From contig NZ_CAKXZS010000002.1 of the NCBI RefSeq assembly GCF_935822925.1, positions 62,001 through 126,000 on the forward strand: a DNA stretch of 64,000 bases, read 5' to 3'. How positions within the stretch are numbered: position 1 is the stretch's first letter; each line of letters begins with the position of its first letter. The translations under genes and the position numbers were made by a program. The DNA comes from Mesorhizobium ventifaucium (GTDB lineage Bacteria > Pseudomonadota > Alphaproteobacteria > Rhizobiales > Rhizobiaceae). Shown piece by piece: positions 27,385 through 35,952 of this stretch. The notes below the pieces were generated by a model, which worked only from the letters and a program-made list of their open reading frames with translations, was not told where the DNA came from and did not search any database.

Positions 27385-29187
27385 CTACTCCGCGGCACCC
27401 TTGAAAGCATTCGCCCCGGTTTCGAACTGCAGCTTGGCCAGCCGCGCATAGATGCCACCCTTGGCGACGAGGCTCTGGTGGGTGCCTTCCTCCACGATGC
27501 AGCCGCCATCCATGACCAGGATCCGGTCAGCCTTCAGCACCGTCGCCAGCCGGTGGGCGATGACGATCGTGGTGCGGTCCTGCATCAGCCGCTCCAGCGC
27601 CGTCTGCACCAGCGTCTCGCTTTCGGCGTCCAGTGCCGAGGTTGCCTCGTCGAGCAGAAGGATCGGCGCATCGCGCAGAATCGCGCGGGCAATCGCCACG
27701 CGCTGGCGCTGGCCGCCGGACAAGGTCACGCCGCGCTCGCCGACCTGGCTGTCATAGCCTTTCTCAAGTTTCAGGATGAACTCGTCGGCAAGCGCATCCC
27801 TGGCCGCCGCCTCGATCTCCGCCTGGCTGGCGTCCGGACGGCCGAAGCCGATATTGTCGCGCGCGCTGGCCGCGAAGATGGTGACGTCCTGCGGCACGAT
27901 GGCGATGCGCTCTCGGATGGCGACGGGGTCGGCCTCGCGCACATTGACGCAGTCGATCATGATCTTGCCGGTCTCGGGGTCGTAGAAGCGCAGCAGCAGC
28001 GAAAAGACGGTGCTCTTGCCAGCGCCGGAGGGGCCGACGATCGCCACCGTCTCACCGGGCTTGACCTGGAAGCTCAGGCCGTGGACGGCAGCGCGGTCGG
28101 GCCCGGCCGGGTAGGAGAAGGACACGTCGTCGAAACTGATTGCGCCTCTGGCCGTCGCCGGCAGCGGTTTCGGATGCGCTGGGGCCTGGATCGCGGGCTT
28201 CTCGGCCAGGATCTCGGTCAGCCGTTCGGCAGCGCCCGCCGCCTGGGAAAGCTCGCCCCACACTTCCGACAGCGCGCCGAGCGCGCCGGCGGCGAACACC
28301 GAATAGAGCAGGAACTGGCCGAGCGTGCCAGGCGACAGCGTGCCGTCGAGCACGTCGCGCGAGCCGAACCACAGCACCGCCACCACCGAGGAAAAGATCA
28401 TGAAGATGGCGAAGAAGGTGAGGAAGGAGCGGGCAAAGATCGAGGACCGCGCCGCCGCGAAAGCCGCTTCCACCGCAGCTGAAAAATGCCCGGTGACCAG
28501 CTTCTCGTTGGTGAAGGCCTGCAGCGTGCGCACCGCGCCGATCTGCTCGCTGGCATAGGCCGTGGCGTCGGCCAGCGTGTCCTGCGCCAGCCGCGATTTG
28601 CGCCGCACCGAGCGGCCGAAGGCGACCAGCGGCAGCACGATCACCGGGATGGCGGCGATGACGAGGCCCGACAGTTTCGGGCTGGTGAAGACCATCATCG
28701 CCACGGCGCCGAGCCCAAGAATGACGTTGCGCAGCGCCACCGACGCGGTGGCTCCGACCGCCGACTTGACCTGCGTCGTGTCGGCGGCTAGCCGCGAGAC
28801 GATCTCGCCCGACTGTGCAGTGTCGAAGAAGGATGGCGACAGCGTCGTGACATGGCGGAACACGTCGCTGCGGATGTCAGCGACGACGCGCTCGCCCAGC
28901 GTGATGACGAAATAGTAGCGGCTGGCTGACGCCGCAGCGAGCAAGGCAGCCATCACCACCAGCATGGCGAAGTACTCGGCGATGAAACTGGAATCGGAAG
29001 CGGAAAAGCCGTGATCGATCATGCGCCGCACGGCCAGCGGCAGCGCCAGCGTCGTCGCCGCAGCGATGGTCAGCGAGACGACCGCGCCAATGACCATTTT
29101 CCGGTAGCGGGTGATGTAGGGGAACAGGCGCCGCAGCGGCTTGAGCGAGCGCCTGCGCTCGTCTGCATCGCCGCTGGTGTGCGCCAT
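27385..29187 (-). CDS. ABC exporter, fused membrane and ATPase domains (MsbA-like)
   Basis: A 600-residue half-transporter acting as a homodimer. The N-terminal exporter domain has six helices (about residues 30-320). The C-terminal nucleotide-binding domain (about 350-585) has Walker A GPSGAGKST, signature LSGGQ, Walker B ILLLDEATSALD and an H-loop IAHRL. It is of the lipid or multidrug exporter class; the substrate cannot be assigned. It is divergent from rpmE. Confidence 0.9.
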   Translation of the reverse strand: MAHTSGDADERRRSLKPLRRLFPYITRYRKMVIGAVVSLTIAAATTLALPLAVRRMIDHGFSASDSSFIAEYFAMLVVMAALLAAASASRYYFVITLGERVVADIRSDVFRHVTTLSPSFFDTAQSGEIVSRLAADTTQVKSAVGATASVALRNVILGLGAVAMMVFTSPKLSGLVIAAIPVIVLPLVAFGRSVRRKSRLAQDTLADATAYASEQIGAVRTLQAFTNEKLVTGHFSAAVEAAFAAARSSIFARSFLTFFAIFMIFSSVVAVLWFGSRDVLDGTLSPGTLGQFLLYSVFAAGALGALSEVWGELSQAAGAAERLTEILAEKPAIQAPAHPKPLPATARGAISFDDVSFSYPAGPDRAAVHGLSFQVKPGETVAIVGPSGAGKSTVFSLLLRFYDPETGKIMIDCVNVREADPVAIRERIAIVPQDVTIFAASARDNIGFGRPDASQAEIEAAARDALADEFILKLEKGYDSQVGERGVTLSGGQRQRVAIARAILRDAPILLLDEATSALDAESETLVQTALERLMQDRTTIVIAHRLATVLKADRILVMDGGCIVEEGTHQSLVAKGGIYARLAKLQFETGANAFKGAAE

Positions 29188-29389
29188 GACCGTTTCCTCT
29201 GGCTCTTCTGGGCATGCGCCTCAATATGCGCTTACCGCGGCCTTGTGATTCAATTCCGGCTGATGTATAGGCTCGCCGACCGTTTTAAAAGCCGTGGCTC
29301 CTCAATAGCTGCGGCTTCGAGTTTTAAAAGGGGCGCATCGACGCAGGCTTTATGCCCGTCAGCAGCGCCGGCGAACCAGGAATAGCACA
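29188..29389 (+). promoter_or_regulatory. rpmE leader with paired GTTTTAAAAG repeats
   Basis: The region upstream of rpmE contains two exact copies of GTTTTAAAAG at 29282-29291 and 29321-29330, 39 bp apart, separated by a GC-rich stretch. rpmE is autoregulated through its leader in several bacteria, so a leader structure or operator is plausible here, but this is inference. Confidence 0.4.
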
Positions 29390-29611
29390 ATGAAGACCGA
29401 TATCCATCCCGACTACCACACCATCAAGGTCGTCATGACCGACGGCACCGAATACATGACCCGTTCGACCTGGGGCAAGGAGGGCGACACGATGAACCTC
29501 GACATCGACCCGACCACCCATCCGGCCTGGACCGGCGGCCAGCAGACCCTGCTCGACCGCGGCGGCCGCCTGTCGAAGTTCAAGAAGCGTTTCGAAGGTT
29601 TCGGCCTCTAA
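29390..29611 (+). CDS. rpmE: 50S ribosomal protein L31
   Basis: The 73-residue L31 has the characteristic N-terminal [12 protein letters not shown] and C-terminal [13 protein letters not shown]. It lacks the zinc-binding cysteines of the C+ form, as is usual in alphaproteobacteria. It is followed by a clear intrinsic terminator. Confidence 0.96.
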   Translation: MKTDIHPDYHTIKVVMTDGTEYMTRSTWGKEGDTMNLDIDPTTHPAWTGGQQTLLDRGGRLSKFKKRFEGFGL

Positions 29612-29637
29612 CCCGCAGGCCTTTTTCGGATCAGAAG

Positions 29638-29664
29638 AAACCCGCCCTCGTGGCGGGTTTTTTT
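29638..29664. terminator. Bidirectional intrinsic terminator after rpmE
   Basis: A CCCGCC/GGCGGG stem (29641-29646 with 29652-29657) and a 5-base loop are followed by seven Ts on the plus strand and preceded by AAA, 27 bp after the rpmE stop. The convergent TetR gene ends 18 bp further on. Confidence 0.9.
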
Positions 29665-29681
29665 GTTGCGAGAATGCGGCC

Positions 29682-30323
29682 CTATTCGCCGACCAGTTCG
29701 CGCAGCGCCATCCGCTTATAAGCGGCGACCAGGTCGTCGCCTTCCTTTCGACCGACCGAGATCGCCAGCCGCATGGTGGCCTCGCCCATCTGCCAGATGA
29801 GAAGCGCCGTCGTTTCCAGCGCCGCCGGATCGGCAGCAGGCCGCAGCTGCTTCAGTACGGCGGTGAGGAATTCGGCGTTGGCCCGGCTGTCGGCAAGCTC
29901 GAGTTCGCGCAGCGCCTTGTCGGCCTGCGTGCCCGACCAGATGTCGCGCATCACCGGCTCCGCCAGGAACAGCCCGTAATAGATATCCACCAGCTCGGAG
30001 AATGCCCGCCGCAGCCCTTCGGCGTCGCTGACCTCGCCAAGCGCTGCCGCGATGCAGGCCTGGCTTTCGGCGGTGTAGCGCTCGGCCAGCGCCCAGATGA
30101 TCGCCCGCTTGTCCGGGAAGAATTGGTAGAGCGAACCGATCGACACGCCGGCCCGTTCCGCCACTTCGCCCATGCGCATGGCATCGCTGCCTTGCTCGGC
30201 GATCAGCGCTGAAGCGGCGGCCAGCATCCGCTCGACCCGCTCGCGGCTGCGTTGCTGGCTTGGCGCCCGGCGCGGCGATGCGATCTGGCCATCCTGTGAA
30301 CCCGCTACGCTCGAGCCTTCCAT
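29682..30323 (-). CDS. TetR-family transcriptional regulator
   Basis: A 213-residue repressor-type regulator. The N-terminal TetR helix-turn-helix lies near residues 25-75 (ERMLAAASALIAEQG ... GEVAERAGVSIGSLYQFFPDK), followed by a ligand-binding helical domain. The start is ATG at 30323, after AGGAGA. It is divergent from an NmrA-like oxidoreductase and DUF1772 pair and probably represses them. Confidence 0.9.
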   Translation of the reverse strand: MEGSSVAGSQDGQIASPRRAPSQQRSRERVERMLAAASALIAEQGSDAMRMGEVAERAGVSIGSLYQFFPDKRAIIWALAERYTAESQACIAAALGEVSDAEGLRRAFSELVDIYYGLFLAEPVMRDIWSGTQADKALRELELADSRANAEFLTAVLKQLRPAADPAALETTALLIWQMGEATMRLAISVGRKEGDDLVAAYKRMALRELVGE

Positions 30324-30435
30324 CACCGTCTCCTGGCGAATGATCAACAAATTGGCTTGACTCCTAAAATAAGAGGACTTATCACGTTTTGCAAATGTGA
30401 GGATTACTCATGTTCGAAACGAAAGGAAAATCACC

Positions 30436-31269
30436 ATGATCGACGCGACACGGAAACCGATATTGATCCTCGGCGGCACTGGCAAGATCGGCCGCCGCCT
30501 CAACGAGCGACTGACAGCGCGCGGCCTGCCGGTGCGGATCGGCTCCCGTTCCGGCACGCCATCTTTCGACTGGGAAGACAACGCGACCTGGGGCCCGGCA
30601 ATGCAAGGTGTGGGCGCCGTGTATATCAGCTACTATCCCGATCTTTCCGTGCCCGGTGCGGCCGAAGCGGTCGGCGCCTTCGCCAACCTTGCCGTGCAAA
30701 ACGGTATCACACGGCTGGTGCTGCTATCAGGGCGCGGCGAAACGGAAGCGCAACGCGCCGAAGAGATGCTGAAAGCCTCAGGCGCCGACTGGACGATCCT
30801 GCGCTGCGCCTGGTTTGCCCAGAATTTCAGCGAGAGTTTTTTCCTCGATCCGCTGCACGCCGGTGAGGTGGCTTTGCCGGTCGGCAATGTCGGCGAACCG
30901 TGCATCGATGCCGACGACATCGCAGACGCCGCCGTTACGGTGCTTACCCGGCAAGGCCATATCGGCCAGCTGTACGAGCTGACTGGACCAAGGCTGCTGA
31001 GTTTCGCCGACGCGATCGCCGAGATCGGCAAGGCAGCTGGCCGCAACATCGGCTTCAAGCAGATTTCCCATGCCGAGTTCGCCGCCGCAATCGCCGCGCA
31101 CGAGCTGCCGGCCGAGTTTGCCTGGCTGCTCACCGAACTGTTCACCGAGGTGCTCGACGGCCGCAACGAGGCGCTGGCCGACGGCGTCCAGCGCGTGCTC
31201 GGCCGCGCCCCAAAGGACTTTTCCGCCTACGCAACCGAAACCGCTGCTACGGGCATCTGGAGTGACTGA
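30436..31269 (+). CDS. NmrA-like NAD(P)-binding oxidoreductase
   Basis: A 277-residue atypical short-chain dehydrogenase of the NmrA/HSCARG group. It has a Rossmann glycine motif GGTGKIG (13-19), and residues such as GSRSG further on may read the cofactor. The catalytic Tyr-x3-Lys is not evident, typical of NmrA-like redox sensors. The start at 30436 follows GAAAGGAAA. It forms a two-gene unit with the DUF1772 protein and is divergent from TetR. Confidence 0.85.
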   Translation: MIDATRKPILILGGTGKIGRRLNERLTARGLPVRIGSRSGTPSFDWEDNATWGPAMQGVGAVYISYYPDLSVPGAAEAVGAFANLAVQNGITRLVLLSGRGETEAQRAEEMLKASGADWTILRCAWFAQNFSESFFLDPLHAGEVALPVGNVGEPCIDADDIADAAVTVLTRQGHIGQLYELTGPRLLSFADAIAEIGKAAGRNIGFKQISHAEFAAAIAAHELPAEFAWLLTELFTEVLDGRNEALADGVQRVLGRAPKDFSAYATETAATGIWSD

Positions 31270-31270
31270 C

Positions 31271-31750
31271 ATGATCATGAACCTGCTTCCCACCCTAACC
31301 TTCATAGGCGCGCTCGGCTCGGGCGTCGTCGCTGGTGTCTTCTTCGCCTTTTCCAGCTTCGTCATGCCGGGCCTCGCCCGCATGCCGACCGCGGGCGGCA
31401 TCGCCGCCATGAATTCGATCAACGTCACTGCGGTGACGCCGATGTTCATGACCGCGCTTTTCGGCACCGGGCTGATCTGCCTTGTGCTTGCCGTCGGCGC
31501 TGTCATCGGATGGGGCCAACCGGGCTCGTTGTGGCTTCTCGCCGGCGCCCTGACCTATCTCGTCGGCAACCTGATCGTGACGATGATCTTCAATGTGCCG
31601 CTCAACAACGCGCTGGCCGCCGTCGATCCGGCGAGCGCCAACGGCGCCGCTGTGTGGACCAGCTATCTCAGGGACTGGGTGATGTGGAACCACGTCCGCA
31701 CCATCACCGCCATCGTCGCGCTGGCCTGCTTCATTTTCGCGTGGCGGTGA
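31271..31750 (+). CDS. DUF1772 membrane protein
   Basis: A 159-residue, four-helix membrane protein of the DUF1772 (anthrone oxygenase-like) family. Family features include GVFFAFSSFVMPGL, the central FNVPLNNAL and the C-terminal W-x-x-WNHVRT segment. It begins one base after the upstream stop, so it is coupled to the NmrA-like protein. This pairing under TetR control is common in rhizobia. Function unproven. Confidence 0.85.
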   Translation: MIMNLLPTLTFIGALGSGVVAGVFFAFSSFVMPGLARMPTAGGIAAMNSINVTAVTPMFMTALFGTGLICLVLAVGAVIGWGQPGSLWLLAGALTYLVGNLIVTMIFNVPLNNALAAVDPASANGAAVWTSYLRDWVMWNHVRTITAIVALACFIFAWR

Positions 31751-31781
31751 ATGCAGGGGCAGAAACGCGAAAGACCCTGCG

Positions 31782-32114
31782 TCAGGCAGGATCTTTTGAC
31801 TTGTGGCCCTTGCGATCGGCATGGCCAAGATCGCGGTCCGGATCGATCACGTCGCGGACCAGTTGCTTGAGCTTTGCGGCATCGGGAAAGCCGCCGTCGC
31901 GCTTGCGCTCCCAGACCAGCGTGTCGTTGCAGCTGATGGCGAATATGCCGCCGGTGCCGGGCACCAGCGTGACTTCGCCCAGATCCGTTCCGAAGGTCGA
32001 CAGCAGCTCCTGTGCCATCCAGCCGGCACGCAGCAGCCACTGGCACTGCGTGCAATAGGTGATGCGGACCTGGGGCTTGTCTGACACGCTCATGTCTGGC
32101 TGAGCTCCGCTCAT
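31782..32114 (-). CDS. SelT/SelW/SelH-family (Rdx) protein
   Basis: A 110-residue thioredoxin-like selenoprotein W-type protein with a CTQC redox motif (Cys21, Cys24); cysteine replaces selenocysteine. The ATG at 32114 overlaps the yebC stop as ATGA, implying translational coupling. A second ATG at 32093 (MSVSDKPQ) is the alternative. The product is probably a redox protein with an unknown partner. Confidence 0.86.
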   Translation of the reverse strand: MSGAQPDMSVSDKPQVRITYCTQCQWLLRAGWMAQELLSTFGTDLGEVTLVPGTGGIFAISCNDTLVWERKRDGGFPDAAKLKQLVRDVIDPDRDLGHADRKGHKSKDPA

Positions 32115-32860
32115 GCCGCGCTGAGCTTCGCCATGGTCTCGTCGTCGACCTCGAAATTGGCGTAGACGCTCTGCACGTCGTCATCGTCCTCGAGCGTGGC
32201 GACCAGCTTCATCAGCGACTGTGCCCGCTCCTCGTCGACCGCAATGTTGGTCTGCGGCTTCCAGATCGGCTTCACCGATTCAGCCTCGCCGAGCGCGCCT
32301 TCCAGCGCCTTCGAGACCTCGCCGAGATTCTCGAAGGCGCAATAGATCGTGTGGCCTTCCTCGTCCGACTGGACGTCGTCGGCTCCGGCCTCGATCGCCG
32401 CGTCCATGACCTTCTCGGCGCTGCCGACCGACGCGGGATAGAAGATCTCGCCGACACGGTCCCACATGAACGACACCGAGCCGGTTTCGCCCATCGCGCC
32501 GCCGGCCTTGGTGAAGGCGGCGCGCACATTCGACGCCGAGCGGTTGCGGTTGTCGGTCAGCGCCTCGACGATCAGCGCGACGCCACCCGGGCCGTAGCCC
32601 TCGTAGCGCACGGCTTCATAGGTCTCGGCATCGCCCATCGACGCCTTGTTGATGGCGCGCTGGATATTGTCTTTCGGCATCGACACCGCCTTGGCGTTCT
32701 GCACGGCAAGACGAAGGCGCGGGTTCATCGACGGATCCGGCGTGCCGCTCTTGGCGGCGACGGTTATTTCGCGCGCCAGCTTGGAAAACATTTTCGACCG
32801 CACCGCGTCCTGGCGGCCCTTGCGGTGCATGATGTTCTTGAACTGTGAATGGCCAGCCAT
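32111..32860 (-). CDS. yebC: YebC/PmpR-family protein
   Basis: A 249-residue TACO1/YebC-family protein. The N-terminal [19 protein letters not shown] is a hallmark, and the three-domain fold is of full length. Family members act as transcriptional regulators or translation factors for polyproline. It is coupled to the downstream SelW gene by a 4-bp overlap. Confidence 0.95.
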   Translation of the reverse strand: MAGHSQFKNIMHRKGRQDAVRSKMFSKLAREITVAAKSGTPDPSMNPRLRLAVQNAKAVSMPKDNIQRAINKASMGDAETYEAVRYEGYGPGGVALIVEALTDNRNRSASNVRAAFTKAGGAMGETGSVSFMWDRVGEIFYPASVGSAEKVMDAAIEAGADDVQSDEEGHTIYCAFENLGEVSKALEGALGEAESVKPIWKPQTNIAVDEERAQSLMKLVATLEDDDDVQSVYANFEVDDETMAKLSAA

Positions 32861-32957
32861 GGAACCCCTGTCGTCTTATTGGCAGAGCATCCTGCAGCGA
32901 GGCAGTCACCTCGCCTTTGCCAAAATGCTCGAATTCAAAATTTCAGAACGTCCCTGC

Positions 32958-32984
32958 TGCGTCCGGATGGACGTACGGCGCTCT
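32958..32984. repeat. Palindromic element related to the one after ruvC
   Basis: A TGCGTCC-GGAT-GGACGTA hairpin followed by CGGCGCTCT corresponds to the inner hairpin and CGCTCT flank at 8137-8165. Confidence 0.6.
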
Positions 32985-33083
32985 ATCTCGGAATGGCCGG
33001 CTTATAGATAAATCGGCTCAATTCGTCCAGCCGCGCCGTAAAGGTGGTGCGCACGCGCCTGCCAGCTGCATGCCTGCGGCCGC

Positions 33084-33407
33084 TCACCCTTCCAGATCGG
33101 ATTTCAGCCGGTCGAGAATGCTGATCGCATGCGTGGCGTACTGGCTGATCCAGCGGTCATGGATCTGCTTGATCGGCAGCGCATTGAGATGGTTCCAGCG
33201 TTCGCGCCCCTCGCGCCGCGCCACGACCAGGTCGGCTTCCTCCAGCACTTTCAGATGCAGCATGACGGTGCAGCGGTCCATGTCGGGAAAGGCATCGCAC
33301 AGCATGCCGGTGGTCCGCGGCGCGTCCTTCAGTTCGTCCAGCAGCGCACGCCGGCGCGGATGCGCCAGCGCCTTGAAAACATTGTCGTCCTGCGTTTTGC
33401 TTGACAT
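33084..33407 (-). CDS. ArsR-type winged-helix repressor
   Basis: A 107-residue ArsR-family regulator with a winged helix (FKALAHPRRRALLDELK ... TVMLHLKVLEEADLV) and no metal-binding ELCV motif, so it probably senses another signal. It is divergent from an SRPBCC gene, a frequent ArsR/AHSA1 arrangement. A palindrome overlaps its own start codon, suggesting autorepression. Confidence 0.9.
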   Translation of the reverse strand: MSSKTQDDNVFKALAHPRRRALLDELKDAPRTTGMLCDAFPDMDRCTVMLHLKVLEEADLVVARREGRERWNHLNALPIKQIHDRWISQYATHAISILDRLKSDLEG

Positions 33408-33424
33408 GTTATATTTTTATAACA
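33407..33424. promoter_or_regulatory. Probable ArsR operator
   Basis: A perfect inverted repeat TGTTATA-TTTT-TATAACA overlaps the start codon of the ArsR gene (33405-33407) and lies 35 bp before the SRPBCC start. Its AT-rich symmetry is typical of ArsR binding sites, so one site could control both divergent genes. Confidence 0.7.
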
Positions 33425-33458
33425 TAATACCGATCTGATCAAGGAAGGAGCTGTGGAT

Positions 33459-33941
33459 ATGTCTCTTGGATTCAGAGTTTCGGGCCGCATCGGCAAACCG
33501 GTCGCCGAAGTCTTCGATGCGGTCGTCAATCCGAAGAAGCTCAGCGGCTATTTCACCACCATCGGCGGCGCCAGTGCCCCGCTGGTGGCCGGCGCCAAGG
33601 TCGTCTGGTGGGGCAAGGTCCCGGTCGAGGTCGACGAGGTGGAGAAAGACAACCGGATCGTGCTGCGCTGGGACGCCACCGACGCCGACGGCAAGCCGGC
33701 TTACAAGACCCGCATCGAGATGAATTTCGAGCCGCTGGACGACGGCGGCACCTTCGTCACCATCGCCGAGGCCGGCTGGCACGAGGACGCGGTCGGCCTG
33801 AAGAAGTCCTACCTCAATTGCGAGGGCTGGTCGCAGATGCTGGCCTGCATGAAGGCCTATGTCGAATACGGCATCAATTTGCGCGACGGCTACTATCGCA
33901 GCGAGATGAAGGGTGAACCCGCGAGCGAAGACAATATCTGA
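33459..33941 (+). CDS. SRPBCC/AHSA1-domain protein
   Basis: A 160-residue START/Bet v1-like protein of the AHSA1 family, which usually binds hydrophobic ligands. The ATG at 33459 is preferred over a GTG at 33453; both follow AAGGAAGGAG, but the ATG spacing is better. The VOC gene starts 16 bp downstream with its own GGAGGAAAG, so these were cotranscribed before the element inserted. Confidence 0.85.
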   Translation: MSLGFRVSGRIGKPVAEVFDAVVNPKKLSGYFTTIGGASAPLVAGAKVVWWGKVPVEVDEVEKDNRIVLRWDATDADGKPAYKTRIEMNFEPLDDGGTFVTIAEAGWHEDAVGLKKSYLNCEGWSQMLACMKAYVEYGINLRDGYYRSEMKGEPASEDNI

Positions 33942-33957
33942 GAAGACGGAGGAAAGA

Positions 33958-34182
33958 ATGGCTGCGAAGATCACCGGCGGCATCAACATCGCCATGATAG
34001 AAATGACGGACCCCGCCGCAATCAAGCCGCCCGCGCCGCGCCCTACTGGTCTGCTCGGTCACGAGCTTGACGCGCAATCTCAGTCCAAGACCGGCCTATT
34101 CGGCGCTTTGCCTTTATCAGTCGGGCCACGATGGCAACTGCCAAGGTATTCAAGGCACCTGGGCGCAGTGCTTGCCGAATAA
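33958..34182 (+). pseudogene. 5' fragment of VOC gene, broken by the integrative element
   Basis: The start (ATG 33958, GGAGGAAAG upstream) encodes 13 residues of the original VOC protein (MAAKITGGINIAM) and then runs into the element, giving a chimeric 74-residue frame that stops at 34182. Joining 33958-33992 to 41476 onward restores the frame: after MAAKITGGINIAM comes KVPPHQYQET, the continuing VOC protein. The chimera is unlikely to be functional. Confidence 0.85.
33976..34017. other. attL junction of the integrative element
   Basis: The left half of a reconstructed attB (arm GGCGGCA at 33976-33982) meets the right half of attP (arm GGACCCCGCC at 34008-34017). The symmetry centre is the GC at 33991-33992. 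The shared segment with the other junction is GCCATGA (33991-33997). Confidence 0.85.
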
Positions 34183-34318
34183 GCACGGCAGCCAAGACCA
34201 CTAGGCCCATGAAGAAAATAAGCGCGAGGGCGTCTCTCCACACTGAAGAGTCCACAGACTGGGCGTACGCTGGCGATGCGCATAGTAGGCAAATAATTGA
34301 GAGAAGCTGGCGGCGCAC
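34043..34318 (-). CDS. Small exported membrane protein of the element
   Basis: A 91-residue protein with a signal peptide (about 1-19, ending AYAQS) and one transmembrane helix (about 30-50), then a basic tail. The GTG start at 34318 follows GGGAAGGGA at good spacing, supporting a real gene. It lies closest to attL. No family is recognised. Confidence 0.5.
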   Translation of the reverse strand: MRRQLLSIICLLCASPAYAQSVDSSVWRDALALIFFMGLVVLAAVLIRQALRPGALNTLAVAIVARLIKAKRRIGRSWTEIARQARDRADQ

Positions 34319-34562
34319 GTTTCGTCCCTTCCTGATGTGGCCGCCATCTTAGGCCGGGGTGGGTCCGCAAATCCATAGAGCATGGTCATCTTTGCGGCTC
34401 TTTTGGCGAACGCGCTCTGGCGGTCCTACGCACAGCGTTCTGGTGGTGTTTGATGAAAGTCCCGGAGAGGGCTTTGAGCTTGGGGCAATGGGTTCACCTG
34501 GGTGGCGACCTGACCCTCTCCGAGGAGGCTGTCCTCAGCCGATAGATGGCTGGGGGGTGGTG

Positions 34563-34988
34563 CTATATGCCGAGGTCGAGGCGCATCTTGGCAGCGGCCT
34601 GAGCATGTCGGGTGAGCAACGCCCAATCCCCACGCACAACGGCCCGCCTAAACTCTGACAACTCGGCTTCGTCGATGTGTTCGGACCAGCTTTCGAGGGT
34701 CAGCCCGACCGGCGCAAGGACGCTCCGAACAAGCCGCTGGGTAAACGCCGCCTCGACCACTTGGGCCTCCAACTGGTCCACGCCCGCCGCTTCAAAGTCG
34801 ATGACGCCCGTTTCCGCGAAGGTGTCCACCACGGCCTGTTGAACCTCAACCGGCTGCGCTTCCGCCCAGCGGTTCAACGCCCTGTCAGCGCCATCAGAAA
34901 GCTCTTGATGCGTTTTCTGGGCCTTCTGTTCCGGTGTCAGATCGTCATCTTCAAGGTCTTGGTCGTCGTCTTCCTGCTCAATCGCCAC
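34563..34988 (-). CDS. Hypothetical acidic protein of the element
   Basis: A 141-residue protein with a strongly acidic N-terminus (EQEDDDQDLEDDDL) and a helical remainder. The GTG start at 34988 lies 8 bases after GGGGAGA. The upstream gene ends 41 bp away. No family is recognised. It is the last gene of the leftward operon. Confidence 0.6.
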   Translation of the reverse strand: MAIEQEDDDQDLEDDDLTPEQKAQKTHQELSDGADRALNRWAEAQPVEVQQAVVDTFAETGVIDFEAAGVDQLEAQVVEAAFTQRLVRSVLAPVGLTLESWSEHIDEAELSEFRRAVVRGDWALLTRHAQAAAKMRLDLGI

Positions 34989-35029
34989 CTCCGGGGTCTC
35001 CCCCGAAAGCTGTTCTTGGACAATTGAGC

Positions 35030-35536
35030 CTAGCGGAAAGACCCGTAGCCGTAGGGTGCAACAGCCAATTCCACCGCAGCCGCATAGTCCTTGGCGCTGA
35101 TCTCGCCAGCCTCGACCATCTGGCGGGCCTGCTTAGGGCCAAGCTGAATGCCGCCGATGGTCACCGGAAGGCTGTCGACCAGTGCGCGGGGCGGGACGGC
35201 AAAGGCGCTGTCCGACGGGTCCGCCTTGGCGTTGAGCTGCTCCACGGTCGTCTTGCCATTGCTGATCGAAACCCGCTGGCTAAGTTCGCCACGCTGCTGG
35301 GCCTGATACCACTGGTTGCCGGCTAAGGAGACCTCAGTCGCCGCTGCGACCTGGGCCTTCAGTCGGGCCTCTTTCTCATTGTAGGCTGCCACAGCCGAAG
35401 CATGGCGCAACTTGTCGATGTGCGTCTCTCGCTCGGCTTGGGTCATGTTCATTATCGCCAACTCGGCTGTGGTCGGCGCGGCTGCGGGCTTGTGGCTGGC
35501 GGTCTCGTTCATCTGGTCTTCGCTGTATCTGGACAA
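35030..35536 (-). CDS. Hypothetical protein of the element
   Basis: A 168-residue, largely helical protein with no recognised domain. The Ala-rich N-terminal region and the segment GPKQARQMVEAGEISAKDYAAAVE suggest helical bundles. The first in-frame start is a TTG at 35536 with AAGGAA 7 bp upstream; an ATG at 35512 is possible. Confidence 0.55.
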   Translation of the reverse strand: MSRYSEDQMNETASHKPAAAPTTAELAIMNMTQAERETHIDKLRHASAVAAYNEKEARLKAQVAAATEVSLAGNQWYQAQQRGELSQRVSISNGKTTVEQLNAKADPSDSAFAVPPRALVDSLPVTIGGIQLGPKQARQMVEAGEISAKDYAAAVELAVAPYGYGSFR

Positions 35537-35628
35537 TTGGTCGTTCCTTTCAAGGTGATGGTCCCCGCGACGGAATTGTTGCAGGGGGGTCGGGGTAGTG
35601 TTGGGTAGCGGGGTGGGTGTTTAGGGCC

Positions 35629-35952
35629 TCAGCGGCGCGGCTGAAGGCCATAGCTGTGGTCTGGTGGGGTCCGACTGCGGTCGGCCTCTGGGGGCGCTGT
35701 GGCTGGGCCTGGGGTGGCCTTGCGGGGACGCATGTACATCTCGGCCATTCGCCTCGCCAAGTTGGCGGCTTCAAGCTCGCGATAGCCATAGACGGCGTAG
35801 CATCGTTGGGCGACGATCAGGGCTTCGGGGATGCCGGAAAGACGGTCCAGTTCGGACGGTCGACCTTCCTCCATTCTGTCCAAAGCCGCGATGATGGCGA
35901 GGGCTTGTTCCCGTGTCGGCCACTCTGCGAGGGCGGGTAGGAACTGCCTCAC
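35629..35952 (-). CDS. Hypothetical protein of the element, coupled to the previous gene
   Basis: A 107-residue protein with a helical N-terminal half (WPTREQALAIIAALDRM) and a basic, proline-rich C-terminus. Its GTG start overlaps the upstream stop as GTGA, so the two are translationally coupled. No family recognised. Confidence 0.6.
   Translation of the reverse strand: MRQFLPALAEWPTREQALAIIAALDRMEEGRPSELDRLSGIPEALIVAQRCYAVYGYRELEAANLARRMAEMYMRPRKATPGPATAPPEADRSRTPPDHSYGLQPRR

Noticed and set aside
33976..34017. Integration into a tRNA gene
   Set aside because: The junction lies in a VOC coding sequence, and no tRNA could be folded near either end.
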